64,000 nucleotides of DNA from Lateolabrax maculatus (GCA_031216445.1 CM062204.1:10284501-10348500); one strand, 5' to 3'; shown: positions 49,101 through 63,228, numbered from the stretch's first letter. Program-made: numbers and translations. Notes: generated by a model from the letters alone, not told the origin.

Positions 49101-50602
49101 TTTACAAATCAGCTGTCAAAAGTTTTACATATCACTTTCAGCTCCGGTAGCAGATGTTGTGCCACGAGCTGATTCACTACAAAGGAAAGCGGATAGCACA
49201 CATGGTAACCTCTGAATATGTATTAGAAAAACACTGCAAATTTGCCATTTTGTCTGATATGCCACAGCGTCTAGTGGAGTTTTGGAGTGGAAATAAGAAG
49301 GGAAGAAATTGTAACAGTGAGGAGGAGGGAACTGATGGAGCGAGGTTTATAGATGACTGCTTTAACATTCGTAGAAGACTGGAAAATTTCATACTAGGAT
49401 GATTCCCCTCTGCCTTGGGCTTCCCATTTAGATATTCTAAGATGACACTGGCTGCATGGTCATGAATATTTGAGAACACGTACGGGGCTTTGAGAACGAT
49501 AAGTGAGGGAGTGGAGGTGTGAGAAGGACTACGACAGGGTTAGATATCTCTCAGGTGTAAGTGATCCCTCCCTCAAGCCCTAGTTGTCAAAGGATGACAG
49601 GCCAGCCTTACTTTGTCACTGATGTCTTACCTGCAACTGCACTTTGAATGGCTCCCAGGGGCAATAAATTCCCTTTCAGCTCGCATTCTGATCACCGAAT
49701 CAAGAAATATTCACTCTGGCTGAAAAGAGAGATACTTCACAGCGATCACTTCATTTAAAGCAATTTTGGAATAGGCTCAGGAAAATCTTTGAGCATAATG
49801 ACTTAAACAAAGCTGATTTAAAGTATAACTAATTTGCAGCATCTTGTCTCAAACATTGCTTAAATGAGGAACAGGAGTCTGTCTTGGTAGAGAGCACAAG
49901 ATGATAATTAAATTCAAGTACAGACAAGAGATTTAAGTATAAAAAAGCTTTTACCTGCATTTGCAGTTGGACTGGAAGATGGGGTCAGACAAACCATTAA
50001 GGGCCCTTGGATTAAATCTCAGTAGCCAGTCATTATCCTCTAAATTCATCCGAAATCAGAGCAAGGCTCATCTGAGAGGAATAAAATAAATAGAGCCTTA
50101 AGGCAAAAGCATATGAAAGAGGCAAATAAGATTATTTGTGGGTGTTGGGTGCATCAGGTTTGTGATCACTTACCTCTGTGAAGAAGCTCGAAGACACCCT
50201 GCTAATGACAGACCTGTGGTTTGTTGTCAGTGCAAACCTATTACTGAGTGTTCTCGTGCTATAAAGGGATAGGACAGCTACCTCTGGAAGAGCCCTTCTC
50301 TCTAATCACAGCCTCATTTATCCTGCCTTTGCTCTTTGCAATCTGGAATGAACGTATAATGCAGTTTTCAGTTTGCATTCCTATTACCAGCCATGGTGAG
50401 GAATTTTGATTGGTTTCTGTTATGTGCACCGTAGTGTGACAAACAAAAGACCTCATCTGAGTAAAACAGGAAGATGGCGCATGTCCGGTAATTTCCATAA
50501 AGCCGCCATAAAATGTATTCAATCAAATAAAACACAAGCAGAGGGGTTTTTACTGTGTTACTATAATGGCCATTTCTACCTCTAGCCGCCAGCAGCCTGA
50601 TG

Positions 50603-50603
<1 letters not shown>

Positions 50604-50640
<37 letters not shown>

Positions 50641-50735
50641 CTACACTAAAGGGACAGAGCAAGATATCTTTGATTCAGAGGGCAATGGAGGAAGAGGTGA
50701 TCAAAGTTCCATTACAAACTGCTGGCCTGTTTGCG

Positions 50736-50764
<29 letters not shown>
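50604..50764. repeat. Two (CA)n microsatellites
   Basis: CA runs at 50604-50638 and 50736-50764, separated by about 97 bp of unique sequence. Confidence 0.95.
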
Positions 50765-50769
<5 letters not shown>

Positions 50770-52659
50770 ATACAGTGAGAAAATTGGTTGTATAAGGGGA
50801 GTCCCAAAGCATGGGATTTTTTTCAGTGGGTGCCCTCCTTGAACTTTCTATACTAGTTCAAACATGATTTTGAAACCGAAAACTAATTAATGTAGTTCTG
50901 TCTCCTTGTGTAGTTTATTATCAGAGAACAAATACACTGAGAGTACAAAAGATGCAGCAAGATAACGAAGGCGGTGTTATTACTAATCTGAATAACCATC
51001 ACATTCACCCACAGTATTGTAAGGAAGAATATATCTGCTATACAGCCACAACAAGCAAAGTTAACCTGCTTATTTCAGCTTAAATGCTCTCGTAGCTGCA
51101 GTTATCAACAGCTGAAATAATAAGTAACACTAAAATATCTTTTTACTCAGAGATTAACAAGACAATTATAAACACTTATTTTACTAGAGACAAACAGTGG
51201 TTGAGCGAGCACCACTTCTTCACTTAAAGGACACCATTATATGGATTACACAGACAAGTTCAAACCTGATGGCTACAAAAATTGAGTTTTAACTCAGATA
51301 TTTAGCAGCAAAGTGCTTTGTTACAAACAACTGCTTAGCTAGCTCAGTCAATATCCATTTAAGTAAAATATTCACTGGCAAAACATTGCTGTGTTGGATA
51401 GACCTGGCAAAAGCCAATCCACAATTTATATATGTATGTGTGTGTGTGTGTATATATATATATTCATAACTTATACATAACAAAGAATTTTTCAATTCCA
51501 CATACATTTTAATGTAAAAATCTAAAATAAGTCTTGTACGGATATAAATAATAACAACATTACCCGGTACACATCGTTGTGATGGTTGCAGATTCTCTGC
51601 TCTCTACCTGATTTGAGAACTGTTTGACTGGCAGATATTAGCCACATCTCAGGAAGCAGTTTGAGCAGCCACTGTTCATCGTGAATTGTCGCTCCAATTA
51701 TGAACTGCTGAAGTATGGAGAATCCCAGCCTCAGTTAATCCTGGCCTGTCAATAATCATGATGTGTAAAAGGCGGTGGCTTGACATATTTTTGGCATAGC
51801 CACTTGCTTTTAGCTGGATGAGTGTCAATGTGGTGGGAATTTTCTGTAAGTGCACAAGTTTACTGCCAGAAAGAGAGAGGGGAGGGGCGAAGGGAGAGAG
51901 AGAGAGAGAGAAATGAAAGCAGACAGGGAGAGAGGACTAGAGGGGACACACACACACCAACATAGAAACACACTTTTACAAGAACCAATCTCAGAGATAT
52001 CCAAGAAAGGTCTTGGTAGTGATTGGGTGGACAGCTGAGCAGCGATAACCTAAGAGAGTAACAGTCCTCAGATAAGGACTGTCTCTTGTCTGATGGCCAC
52101 TTTGCTTCCCTCACCAGCATTGTGGCAATGTCAGCCAATGTCACAAGTGCTGAAAAGTACTGCTGTTCAAGTCGGCAATACTTAAATTAGTCAAAACTAG
52201 TGACCCCTCTCACCTTTCTTGCACCCTGGTGGTTTAATGGTACTGTTATTTTATGCTATAAGCAGTATGAAATAATTTTCTTTGGTTATAGTGTTAGGTC
52301 TATTGCTGTAATGGATGCATGCAACGCCAATGGATGCCTACTTTATTGTACAGTTTGTGTTATGTCAGCACAGTATATTAAAAAACACAATCAGTGCGTC
52401 CTGCCTTATTAAATTAGGATTGTTTTTTTTTCTGCAAAATACAGGTATATTCAAAGCTCCCTTTGGATAATGTCAATTTGTCATATTAGAGCAATGTTGT
52501 TTCTACTATTCCTTGTAGCATTTACTTACTTAAAAATATTGTCATAAAGAGTATTATTGAGCTTGTATAGTATTTTCACATTTATCCGTCCTTTTGGTCC
52601 CTAAAAAGTCATGCTTTCTTACAGTAACACAGTTTTTTACCATGGACATTCGGTTGTTT

Positions 52660-52860
52660 GACCATGGTAAATGGACTGCAATTAAATAGTGCTTTACTAC
52701 TTCAGTGGACAAAGTGCTTTTCAATTTGCCTCTCATTCCCCCCTTTCACAGAGAATCATCAGGAGCAACATGGGGTTCACTGTCTTGCTGAAGGGGATCG
52801 AATCACCAACCCTGCAATTAATGGCTGACCCTCTGTACCTCCTTAGCCACAGCCGCCTGC
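52660..52860 (+). mobile_element. Degenerate fish interspersed repeat copy
   Basis: GGTAAATGGACTGCAATTAA then ATAGTGCTTTACTACTTCAG, TCATCAGGAGCAACATGGGG, TTCACTGTCTTGCTGAAGGG, GGATCGAATCACCAACCCTG and ACCTCCTTAGCCACAGCCGC follow a very common teleost repeat (GTAAATGGACTG...AGCGCTTTTC...GGGTTCAGTGTCTTGCTCAAGGAC...GGGATCGAACC...CCTCCTGAGCCACAGCCGCC). A small frame across it (52689-52982) is repeat-derived, not a gene. A 9-bp inverted repeat TTACCATGG/CCATGGTAA (52637-52670) lies at its left edge. Confidence 0.7.
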
Positions 52861-53579
52861 ATAAATCTGATGGTCTGATCTGTTGGTCACTGAGAAGCTT
52901 CATCGGTGTAGTTGTGGTTAAGGATCCTTCCCGAGAGCACCACAGTGGTAAAAAGGAGGGAGGGGAGAATCGCTGTTTTTAAACATTAGCCTCAGATTCA
53001 GCCTGCTGGATTCAGGGATTAAACGTGTGGCCTTCCTTAGACTAACACTATGGAGAAAACAATATATGGCAAGCCAGGCTGAAACATAAAGGGGCTATGC
53101 AATAATCCTAGAAATGTGTGAGTCAAAGATAGCTCCAGATTAAAGAAGGCAGTGGGAATGGTTATGAATTCTACCTAGGCTTTCATCAGCAAGGTGGTCG
53201 AATTGCCTGTCCTTTTAAGTCAATCAAACCCTTGAAAATGTGTGAAATCATTTGTGAAAAGTTAGCAGAGGTGTGACTTCTGCCAATCACGACAGAGAAG
53301 AGTGAGCTCCATGGATGGTGACAGGTTTGACATTTGTCAATCATGACCATGGCAAGTGAGCCACACGGATGGGGACAAATCATAACCATGGGAACTTGAG
53401 GGGTGGCTACGCGTATCACTTATGGGTGTGTGTGTGAGAGAGACCCATGGCTATGTGCAATAACACCCTCTCTTTCACCAGGGAAAAGTGCTGCAGTCTC
53501 AGTGATTATGATATGATATACTGTACACAGAAGTCCCACTTTTGCCACCCTCACATTTTACTCATTCCAACTGGCCATA

Positions 53580-53880
53580 AATTATCCTCATTTATGTGCA
53601 TTTAATTTCACATTCCAGCCAGGCAGGCAACAAAGAGTGCATTTGATGGATTGCACAATTACATGTCTGTGAACCTCCAGTTGCCTCTCCTAATCCAGAA
53701 AGTGCCTCTCTTTTATCTGCCCTATACCCATCAGGCATCAGAGAATGTCTTCGGAAATCTCTTTCATAAATTCTCCTTGATATAAACTTATTTTTCAAAG
53801 TTGAAATATCTGTGCTTTGACAGCCTTGCTAATTATTCACTTAATTACTGAGCCTCTGATTCTGTTTTTAACATTGCTCA
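53580..53880. other. Candidate conserved non-coding element in intron 4
   Basis: Repeat-free, non-coding sequence with CATTTATGTGCATTTAATTT, GATGGATTGCACAATTACAT, TTGCTAATTATTCACTTAAT and TACTGAGCCTCTGATTCTG. It is dense in TAATTA-, TGCAT- and CAATTA-type words. Inference from texture only. Confidence 0.25.
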
Positions 53881-55329
53881 TATTACTGTCGCCAATGGCC
53901 TCAGCGTTTCATGCCCCATTACAAGCAAAAGTGAAAGGATAAAACATCAGGCCAGAAAGGAGAGTTTTGATAATTAGTGAAGCTTTCATTTAAACACCCC
54001 TGGATGAGAATTTTGCTTTAAATACTTGAGCTACATTAAAGCCGATATTTGTGGGGTGAAGTCAGTCTTGTTTGTTAACACATCCTGCAAATCAAGCTCA
54101 TTATCAAGGAAACCGTGGCAGCTTTAAATATTGTGGATTCAAAATTTATACTTTATGACAAGCCTCTAAAACCTGAAAGGGACTGATACATTTGACATAG
54201 TAATGAATTGAAGTGCTTCTTCAACATGAAGTACTGTACAGATAGGGCGAGATTGGCCTCAAAGCTTTGAAAGAACTGCTTTGTCCGCGTTTTCTTATTA
54301 AAAAGAAAATCCTGTTAACTTTAGCACACTTGTAAAAGTGTTGGAGCCAGACGAATGACAATTGAGGGGGAATAAATGGTCCCTGACCCTGGAGAATAGT
54401 AAGTTAAAACACTTTAAAGCATTTTTATTGACAGCTGAGCACTCACTCTGCCATGTCAGGTTAACACTACATATGTCTCACATGGCATCTGAAAAGCCCC
54501 ACAGACAGGCAGTTAGCAGTGTAACATGTCACGCTGGAGCGATATGTTAGAAAACATTTCAGGCTCTTTCCAAAGCATGAGCCTCTGAAGTGCTTTCTCG
54601 CAGTAATCATATCATTTTCATTGGCTGACAATACTTCCAAGTCCTGTTTACTGTATTTAGGAAGGCACCAGATAATTACTTTGCTTTCCCACATTGTTCC
54701 CCCCACTGTGTTGACATGCACTAAAATATAGTGACTCATTGTGCCAATGAATATTTACAATAGTTGGAAATTAAGTGCACTCTAGGTTTTGTTGTGCGGG
54801 TATATGCAGTCATTCGTGAAAATAGTTGTTGGGATAGTGCACGCTCATTAAAAGCAACGAACTAAATCTAAGCAGAGAAGCTAATTACTTATAAAAACTG
54901 CTGAGCAGATGTCTGGCACCGTTGCCATGAGGAGACGCCCTTTCTTTCCAGGGTGAAGCCACAAGTTAACACTAGTGAAGTACACCAGTCAACAGTCTAT
55001 TTATACAAAAGTATCACAAGTTTTACAGGAGACAGTTAGTTCAGTGCCAATAATAATAATAATTTAAGTATTCCTTCATTAGTATTTGGTGTGGTGCATT
55101 TTGTTACATTGTGGAACAGACACTGAATTTACAATGGATTTAGAATAACTTAGATAGAGCATGGGTACCAAGCATGCATGTGCAATCATTGTCAAAAGAT
55201 TGGTACAACTCTCATATTATTCTTTTCAGTTTATTCTTTTCATTTAACATAAAGACTGGAAACCAGGGGAAGTGACCAGTCTGACCAAAGGTAACAAAGG
55301 TCCAAAAGAAAACAACAGCCCACGTAGTT

Positions 55330-55590
55330 GTTGTATGTGAATTGAAAACGCAATTGCATTTACACTTGCGTTCAGTGTGGGTACAATGCGTCCCTGACCA
55401 GCTCCAGAGGTGGTCTGGCCAATCAGATCACAATCCATCCTCAGTGCATCTTGGGTGCCTTTACACCCGTACTTTCACTCGGTCAAGCCATATCCAACTG
55501 CAATCCAAACACCCAAAATGCATTTTAATGCAAGGTATGAAGGGAGTTAAAGTGATCAAATGTGTTTCCCAAATTGTCAAACTATTCCTT
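55330..55590 (+). mobile_element. Degenerate fish interspersed repeat copy
   Basis: GCATTTACACTTGCGTTCAG, CCAGAGGTGGTCTGGCCAAT, CAGATCACAATCCATCCTCA and GGGTGCCTTTACACCCGTAC, then TCACTCGGTCAAGCCATAT, match a common teleost repeat recalled from memory. The block ends near CAAACTATTCCTTTAAAG, the mirror image of the CTTTAAAGGATAGTTTG-type end of another family (compare 20508). Confidence 0.55.
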
Positions 55591-56454
55591 TAAAGAATGG
55601 GGGGTACATAACTAAATATACATAGATTATATTCATATGACTTATGTATCATTATATTCATATAACTATGACCTTAACCCCTAAACTTAACCCTAAAGCC
55701 AGCTAAACACCAGGATGTAATTAATCATAAAAAGCATTCTAAAAACAAATAAATGAACAGGAAACAGAAACTGCTTACGCTTGGTTTCTTGTCAAGGCCA
55801 TCGGATAGAAAAGGTTGTGGACATGCAATATACTATACTAAATCCCACATAATCCATTACTGTGCATGTAACTCGCAGTATATTCTATCAGCATGCAGCT
55901 GACGTGCTTATATATGGAGCATGGCAAATTGCCTTATCAAGCACCAGGTAACCACTTGATGCTGAAGTGCACCTTTCCAGGAAACCTCCTCTTTGTCATA
56001 ACCTCTCCCAAACCCTTCCTTGTATAATCCTACTCCAATCTCCTCAAGGTGGGATTTGTCTGGATCAATTTCATAATGCATTATTCATTTGAGAATTTAA
56101 TCAAATATCTCCTCCACCAATCAGCCCAACCCATACTTCTCCTAACCCTCACTCGCATCTGTACCCATCATATCGGTGATTGTTAGTGTCACCTGCAATA
56201 GCAGATTATCAGCCAAATGAATTACTGGGTCACAGGTGAATTAGACGCTTGGCTGGCTGTAATCTTTTTTTTTCTCTGGCAAAAGTAGCTTAGTATAAGT
56301 TAGTTTTGTTTTTTTTTCTTTAAAACAGGAGGGGGGGGGAGGAAGAGAGGGAAAGTGCTTGAGAAAATCCCCTTTCTGCCTGGCTTCCCGCGGGTTTCTG
56401 CAGTGTAATGGTTTCCTTTGAGAGCCGCTGGTGGAAAGTGCTGATGCTTATTGG

Positions 56455-56455
<1 letters not shown>

Positions 56456-56524
<69 letters not shown>
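56456..56524. repeat. Long pure (TG)n microsatellite
   Basis: About 34 uninterrupted TG units, the longest perfect dinucleotide tract in the window. Likely polymorphic. Confidence 0.97.
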
Positions 56525-56527
<3 letters not shown>

Positions 56528-57559
56528 GACAGCTATTTTCCATGGCTAACTGAGCCACTGATGAGCTTGCCAGCCAGGCCACACTTGTACAGTGTGAGTT
56601 TTCGTGTTTCTGCACATGTGTAAGCCTGTGGACAAGCAGCCTTTGTAATCGTGTGTGGGTGTCAGTGTGCTATAAAGTGAAGCCTGCGGATGCAAAGTCA
56701 AACCCTATAGTTGGTCAATTGCGATAGAATGCATTTATGACAGTAATTGATATTAATGTGTCCCAGCAGCGATGTGTGCAAACGTGAAAGTATATTACCA
56801 CTCGTACAGCAGTCTGCCTTCTAAGTTTGTTGATGAAGATAATGACACATTGCTTTTCTCCTCCTCTTCTCACCCAGGAGGACTGAAAAGTAAATGAGTG
56901 CGGGGCAGAGGGGTTCTTGTCGCTGCGTTGTTACATTCTGTTACCACAGATGGAATTATATGATAATCAGAAATCAGCCAACATTTTTCCCCTCTGCACG
57001 CCCAAAGAGGGTGGGAAGCCTTTAAACACCTCAAAGAGGCATATTTTCCCTTCCCCAGGAAATACAAATATATTTGTTTTGATCCTATCTCATTTTTTGG
57101 GAAGAATCTAATATGCTATTCATGAGGGTACACAACAAAAAAAACACAGTTTCTGAATCTATTCATCTTCTATCTCACAGCCACCAAGGACAAATTCGAC
57201 TTTCACATTAGCAGTATATGTAGTTCAAAAGGATCTTCTGTTGCTGTTCCACATCAACAGGCAAATATGTCATTTAGGCAACTAATATGTCTGTAGTGTG
57301 CTGAAGAACAAAAATAGCTAGTGGCTGTTGCACTTCACCCACTCTTTCCTGCATCTTGTTTTTTACAAAGTCAAGGTGTTGAGAGCGGTCTGAAATTGCA
57401 TCTTCGATATAGACTTACGTTATCCCAAGGGAGAAAAAAGGTGCAGGAGAGTTTCTTCTGAAACTCCTACAGAGTAAGAGCGAGCGTGCTGCTGGAACTT
57501 TTACGCAACAGTTTGCCGGTCACCTCTTGCACCGTGAGTGACAAACACACACAACGACG

Positions 57560-57578
57560 CACACACACACACACACAC
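57560..57578. repeat. (CA)n microsatellite
   Basis: About nine CA units in intron 4. Confidence 0.85.
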
Positions 57579-58240
57579 CTGACACTGAGTAGTGGGGTTT
57601 TTCAGTCTGTTTTTGCTGTCTTTATCACTGTACAAATTATGACAAAGATTGCTGAAAGTAATGTGCCATTTTCACAAAAACCAGCACACAAAAGACCAGA
57701 GATCACATAAGACCCTGATTATTTTCTAATAAAGGTTTATATAATGTAGTTTTTGTAGTAGTTTTAGTGAAGATAGTAATTACTATTTTAGCACTGTCCA
57801 CCCACACAAAGCTTTGACACCCATATGCTCCAACTCGAAATGTATTGCAGCGAAATCCATACAACTGTGTTGGAATCGGGCACACTGAGGACTAGATGCT
57901 CCCAGGTACAGTATGTGAATCCTCTCAGGAGCTCAGTGTTTTCCAACATGTATGTTCAGCGAGGGTTGCAGTGCGCCTCCGATTTGACTGTTCAGTGAAG
58001 TCATTGAGGAGCGCGCTCTCTACATATTACGTGGCATCAATCCCTGTCTGTCTGCCTGTCTAGGCTGTTAACCACCTCTGGGCTGCACCATTGATCTCCG
58101 TAATTGTCTCCCACTCTTCAAAGGGAGCTGAGAGTTGGTTTGATCCGAGCTGTTTACTTTCACAGCCCCTATAGCCCCGCTCTCTGAAGAAGAGAGCTAT
58201 CAACCACTTCAGGCATGAGCTAGCATATTATAGTACTATT

Positions 58241-58242
<2 letters not shown>

Positions 58243-58292
<50 letters not shown>
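58243..58292. repeat. (GT)n-(GA)n compound microsatellite
   Basis: About 17 GT units run directly into seven GA units. Confidence 0.95.
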
Positions 58293-61200
58293 TGAGAAAG
58301 AGACCCAGCATCGCCTGTAGACTTACAGGCCTGGGGGTGAGCTGGCAGCTTCTTGCTGTTACATAAGGGGAAGGGAACCTTCAACCTGAGCTTTCCCTGT
58401 TATCTTTCCACATGAATGTAAGGAAATTGCAAAATTAGCACGTTTTTAACTCTGTTGTGCACAGAATTACAGGCTCCATTCAGCTTGTCTGAGAAATGTT
58501 TCTGTGGGACCAAAAGCTTCATACCGAGATAACAGATAAGATGTGACAAACAGGATGTGAAGCTGAGCAACATGTTGTGTATGTGATAAATTTGGTAAAA
58601 GTGCATCCTTTCTCCACTCTGCATGCAACTTCTTTTCACTGCTGCATTTGTGGGCCTCGACTTGAACCGCAGAGTCAGAGAGGGGGGGAAGCTGCTAACC
58701 ACAGCCTCCGTCAGGGTTTGCTGATACCAGCTTGCAATAAGTAGCTGATAATAAACGCTTGCATCTTGTAAGTGTATGATCACATGGATCGGTCTCATCT
58801 GCTGACGGAGCTCAAATGGTCTTTTAAAATGCAACTCTATCAAAACAGCTTAACGTTTGCTGTGCTGTAATTTAAATATAGTACTCTCGTCAATAGAGGG
58901 GATTTGAATGGGGCTAGACAGTCTTTGGACCTGCTACCAACTCGTGTTTACAGACTGTGATGGAAGGAGCCTTGATTTTTATCACCTAGTCTGCAGTGGG
59001 GTTAGCCATTAAAGTTTATGGACCAAAGAAGAGAGTGTGGGGGGAAAGGCATTGGTAGTGTGCTTCTAGTGTACCAAGGGCAGGCTGCATGTGCCACAAC
59101 TTGAGTTTCCTTACTCCTACCTGCAGCTTTGTCTCTGAGATAGATAAACATGGACGCAGGAATCTGATTTTCTATTTAATGTTACTCAAGCGCATCCTTA
59201 TCATTCCCTGTGGGCCCTGCGTAGTACTAGGAGGCTTCTGTCAGAAAACCTGGGTTGCCTGATAGTTGGCCATGCACCAAAAGGACGCGGCCAAAACGTG
59301 ATCAAGTAGGCCAGAGCAGGGATGTAGGGAGGGTGAAAAACTAATAAAGTGGTAGGAAGGGCCTCTTGTTAGTGGGCAAGCATTGACAAGCTGAAGAATG
59401 TATGTGAAAGCAGGTATGAACACTTAGCCTGTATCAGCCTGGGTTTTTTCGCGCCTCTAATCTTCCTTCTGTGACAGAAAATCACAGATATTGGGGAACC
59501 TTAAACTGTTTTGTGAGAAAGAGGGATATTAACTTGCCCGCCGCTCTGCAACATTCATCAAACATGGCTCTATAGATCTCTCTGTACTGCAGGGGAAGGA
59601 ATTGTAAAAGGAATTTCCTCAGTCTCTCAGCAGTCAGCTTTCAGTGAGTATTTACCTTTCAGGCTGAAAAAGTCCAGCCTACTTTAAGTGCACATCAAGT
59701 CTCTAAGTTAGGTGCAAAAATATCGTCTCGGTCCCTTTAGCACAGAGAGTGTGTCACTTTTTTATTTTTGAGATATCACATTACAGAACATGTATTTTCA
59801 ATATACTGAACATATTCAACTCCCCATGACAGCCACAGGCAGCGCTGACAGGAAGCCACATCTATACTTTCTTTTACTTTGTTCAGTGTTTGGATGGCGT
59901 GTGATTTTGTTGATGGGTCTGTGGAAGCGCACATGAATTGTGACAAATATCTAATTGAAAAGCAAATTTCACAGCCACAGAAAATATCCTCCTCTGGCAT
60001 ACAGCAGACATATAATGGTAAAAATAGCACACTAAATTCATTCAGTGGAAAATCTCCAACCCCCAAAAATATGGAGACTTGATATTCAGTGCAACACTAT
60101 GATAATGATTGAGTTTGTTTGTCATTGTGGCCCATATTTCAGCACAGCGAGCTGTATTCTCCAAAACAAATAGCTAATTAAACTACCAAATGTATTAAGT
60201 ATTGACAAAACTGCACCATTGTAGCTCCAATTTTAACATCACTCAGATATTAAAATATTGATTCAGTTCTCAATCATAATGCACAGTAATGTATCCCTTG
60301 TTGTTGTTCCTCCTGGTCCACTTCATAATTTATTTTAGATATGGATTTTTCTTAAACCCCTCTATGTGTTCTCATGGTAATTTACACTTGTCTGACTACA
60401 AAATGAGATAAGAATTATCACTGATTTATGTGAGCACAGAAGTTAAATCATGAAAAGCTATGCCAATTAAGAACCCACTACCATGATTTTACACTCAATA
60501 ATCTTACTAGAGTTGAAAGAGATTAAAGTTTAGCTCTCTTTTATCAAACCAGACCCAGAAGGCATTCATCTCTGCTGTTTCAGTTTCGTGTTTGCACGAG
60601 TCATACTTTTTGTTTCACAGTAGGTGCGTTTGGTGCCTTTGATACATCTCAAAAGTTATTCATAAAGCAGACAAAAATAGTACACACGATTAATAAGGCA
60701 TGTAATGGGGGGAAAAAACACTAGAGGAACACATCAAAGTATTTTGTATCTAAGTGCAAATCAGTATTATTACACGCATATAAGTCTGCCTCACATTGCT
60801 TGGAGTGCACACACACCGCCTAAGGACCAGCCTGAGTAACATAACAAAGAGTACACGGCATCTGGAGCCTGCTATGTTTTCCCTACACAGGTCAGACTGG
60901 AACAATTAAAAATCCCTTAGCAACTGATTAAAGCCAACGGACCAAGACACTGAAACTCATAAGCAGAACATGCCGTCTTCGCCCAAAAACAACCCTGATT
61001 GTGAGATGACCCCCTTTTTCAATACCTGTTTTTTGAAAGAGACTTTTTGAAGATATGAAAAACTTTCCCACTAGCACAGTTGAAGACACTATTCCAAGGA
61101 GAAGATATCAATCATTCTTGAAACTTCTTCACTTGTACAACTAAAATATGAAATACTGCCATTAAAGCAATGGAGCTTCCTAAAAACTTGTGCTGTAGGG

Positions 61201-62925
61201 CTGACTAACTCTAAAAGACACGCTATAAACAGACCTAAAGAAACTTGTTATCTTAGCAACATTAACGCTACAAGCAACCCATAATACATCATTCTTATAT
61301 AATATCACCTCCACTTTTTCAAATATAAGTTCCAGAAAAATATAATGAGTTATATTCAAGCAAATACGATAAAATTCTTTGTGTTTGCACAGGTGAGAGA
61401 CAATGTCAGTTTGGTTGTCCCTTTCACGCAAGATGTTGTTAATGCAATAAAGAAATAGATTGGGAAGGGCAAAAGGGGGTGAGCTCAGGCCTGCCTGCAT
61501 CTCTGTCTCTCTGCAGACCTTCAGTCATTTTCTTTTTTTTACAGATCAGAAGCAGGGGAATGAGGTCAAGGTAGAGAACCATGAAAAGAATAAGTCGGGG
61601 GAAGGACAATGTCGAGGGTAGGCAGCTAAGAATGAGAACATCAGCTCACCTGGGAAAACACAACCTGCCTGCTTTTGTCTGTGCTTGTCTGGGTTTTGGG
61701 GGTGACTGGTGGTCTAACATCCCTTGTTGCTGTCTGTACTAAAACGTCAGCTGCCAGTGGCATCATTTGTCCTACGATCTTTACATGGACACAACACATC
61801 CACTGCATACAGATTCACATACGGTCCATGAATAATGTTTGTGTGCATGTGCAGTGGCGATAGTGTTCAAGCTGTGAGTGCTGGTTAAAAATACAAAAAA
61901 GTAGGAATTAAAAAGTACTTAAGCTTTTCCTTTTACAGCCAGGAGCCTCAGACATTTTCACTGTGGTAGGTACAGGAGCTTGTGCTCCCCATGTTGAATG
62001 TAAGACCAATCCCTGCCAGTCTCAGTGTGCTTTTCAGAAACTCACAGTTTGAATGCTCTAAAATATGTCAAACGTTTTGAACTTTAAAGTAGGGCATTAA
62101 AAAAAAAAGAAAAAAAAGCCCATTTTCAGTGAGCTTGATTCATATTTTGAACAAGCTTTGATCTAGGATTTTCCATGCATGTTGTTAGTCAACATAAATT
62201 TCTGTTCAGACAAATTTACATTGTACGCAGGTTTTGAGAGTGGGAGTGCGCAAAAAAAAAAAAAAAGGCCACAAAACACATCAGTAATCACTGACAAGAA
62301 ATGATCAGTAACCAACAAATGTACAAATGGATATGGCAACAGCAGAGAAGCACATAAATACTGTTGCATAGTCAGAGCTAAGCAGTTTGTCAGCAGACTG
62401 AGAAGCATCTTGGGTAATCTTTGGCAGGTATGAGTTCTTGCACTATCTGACTCTGGCTTGCGCTTGGCACCCAGGTCATCAATCCTCATGGTAATGAAGG
62501 CGGCAGGAACACTTTAAATCCAGTGTTTCCACCCACGCTCCACAATTCCACACACCACCTCCCAAATTAAGGAAGATTGACGACTCATCACCGTGACCTC
62601 CAGTGCTCAGTGTATTTTGTACATGGTAGTTTGTGTGTGCTTACCAATGTTACATGTCTGGGTGGGTGTGGGCGTGCATGTGTGCTCAAGTGTTTGTGTG
62701 CGTGTCTCATTGTCTTTGCTTGTGTACCTGCTCGGGGTGATAAGGGCCGGTGTAGAGCGTGTCCTTTGTTCTGTCAGAAATACTCACCCCCCTGTGTCAG
62801 CATGGGTAAATTAAACCCTGCTTAATCCAAGGTTCGAGCCCAGATAGTTAAAACCTAAGCTTGGTGTCACTGGTGTTGCTGTGTGGGTTGTTTGTCATTG
62901 TCTCCATGTCTCAAAATGGATTTTT

Positions 62926-62930
<5 letters not shown>

Positions 62931-62968
<38 letters not shown>
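62931..62968. repeat. (CT)n microsatellite after a T10 run
   Basis: About 19 CT units preceded by ten T, a pure polypyrimidine stretch on the + strand. Confidence 0.95.
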
Positions 62969-62971
<3 letters not shown>

Positions 62972-63228
62972 GCAGCTGCATGCATCGGTAAATATTTTAG
63001 TTAGTTAAAATGTATAAAGAGCGTTTCAACAAGCCTCTTGCGTGATCCTCAAGTATGTCAGTGTGTGTTCTGAAGTGTTTATCCGGGTTGTACGCAAACA
63101 TACACTCCCACACAATCTACCTTGCACCGTGTGGTTGAAATTCATGCAAATTCAAGTAGCCATAGCAAGTGTTTCTTTTCCTGTTGGCCATCTGAGTCAC
63201 AGGCTGCAACCTAAGTGTGACACACAGT

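Noticed and set aside
52689..52982. 97-codon + strand open frame
   Set aside because: Lies mostly inside a common fish interspersed repeat, so it is not an independent gene.
55665..55700. Telomere-like CTTAACCCCTAAACTTAACCC words
   Set aside because: Only a few irregular units; not an interstitial telomere array.
58400..58843. 147-codon - strand open frame in intron 4
   Set aside because: No recognisable domain, splice support or promoter. Such a length is possible by chance in 64 kb read in six frames.
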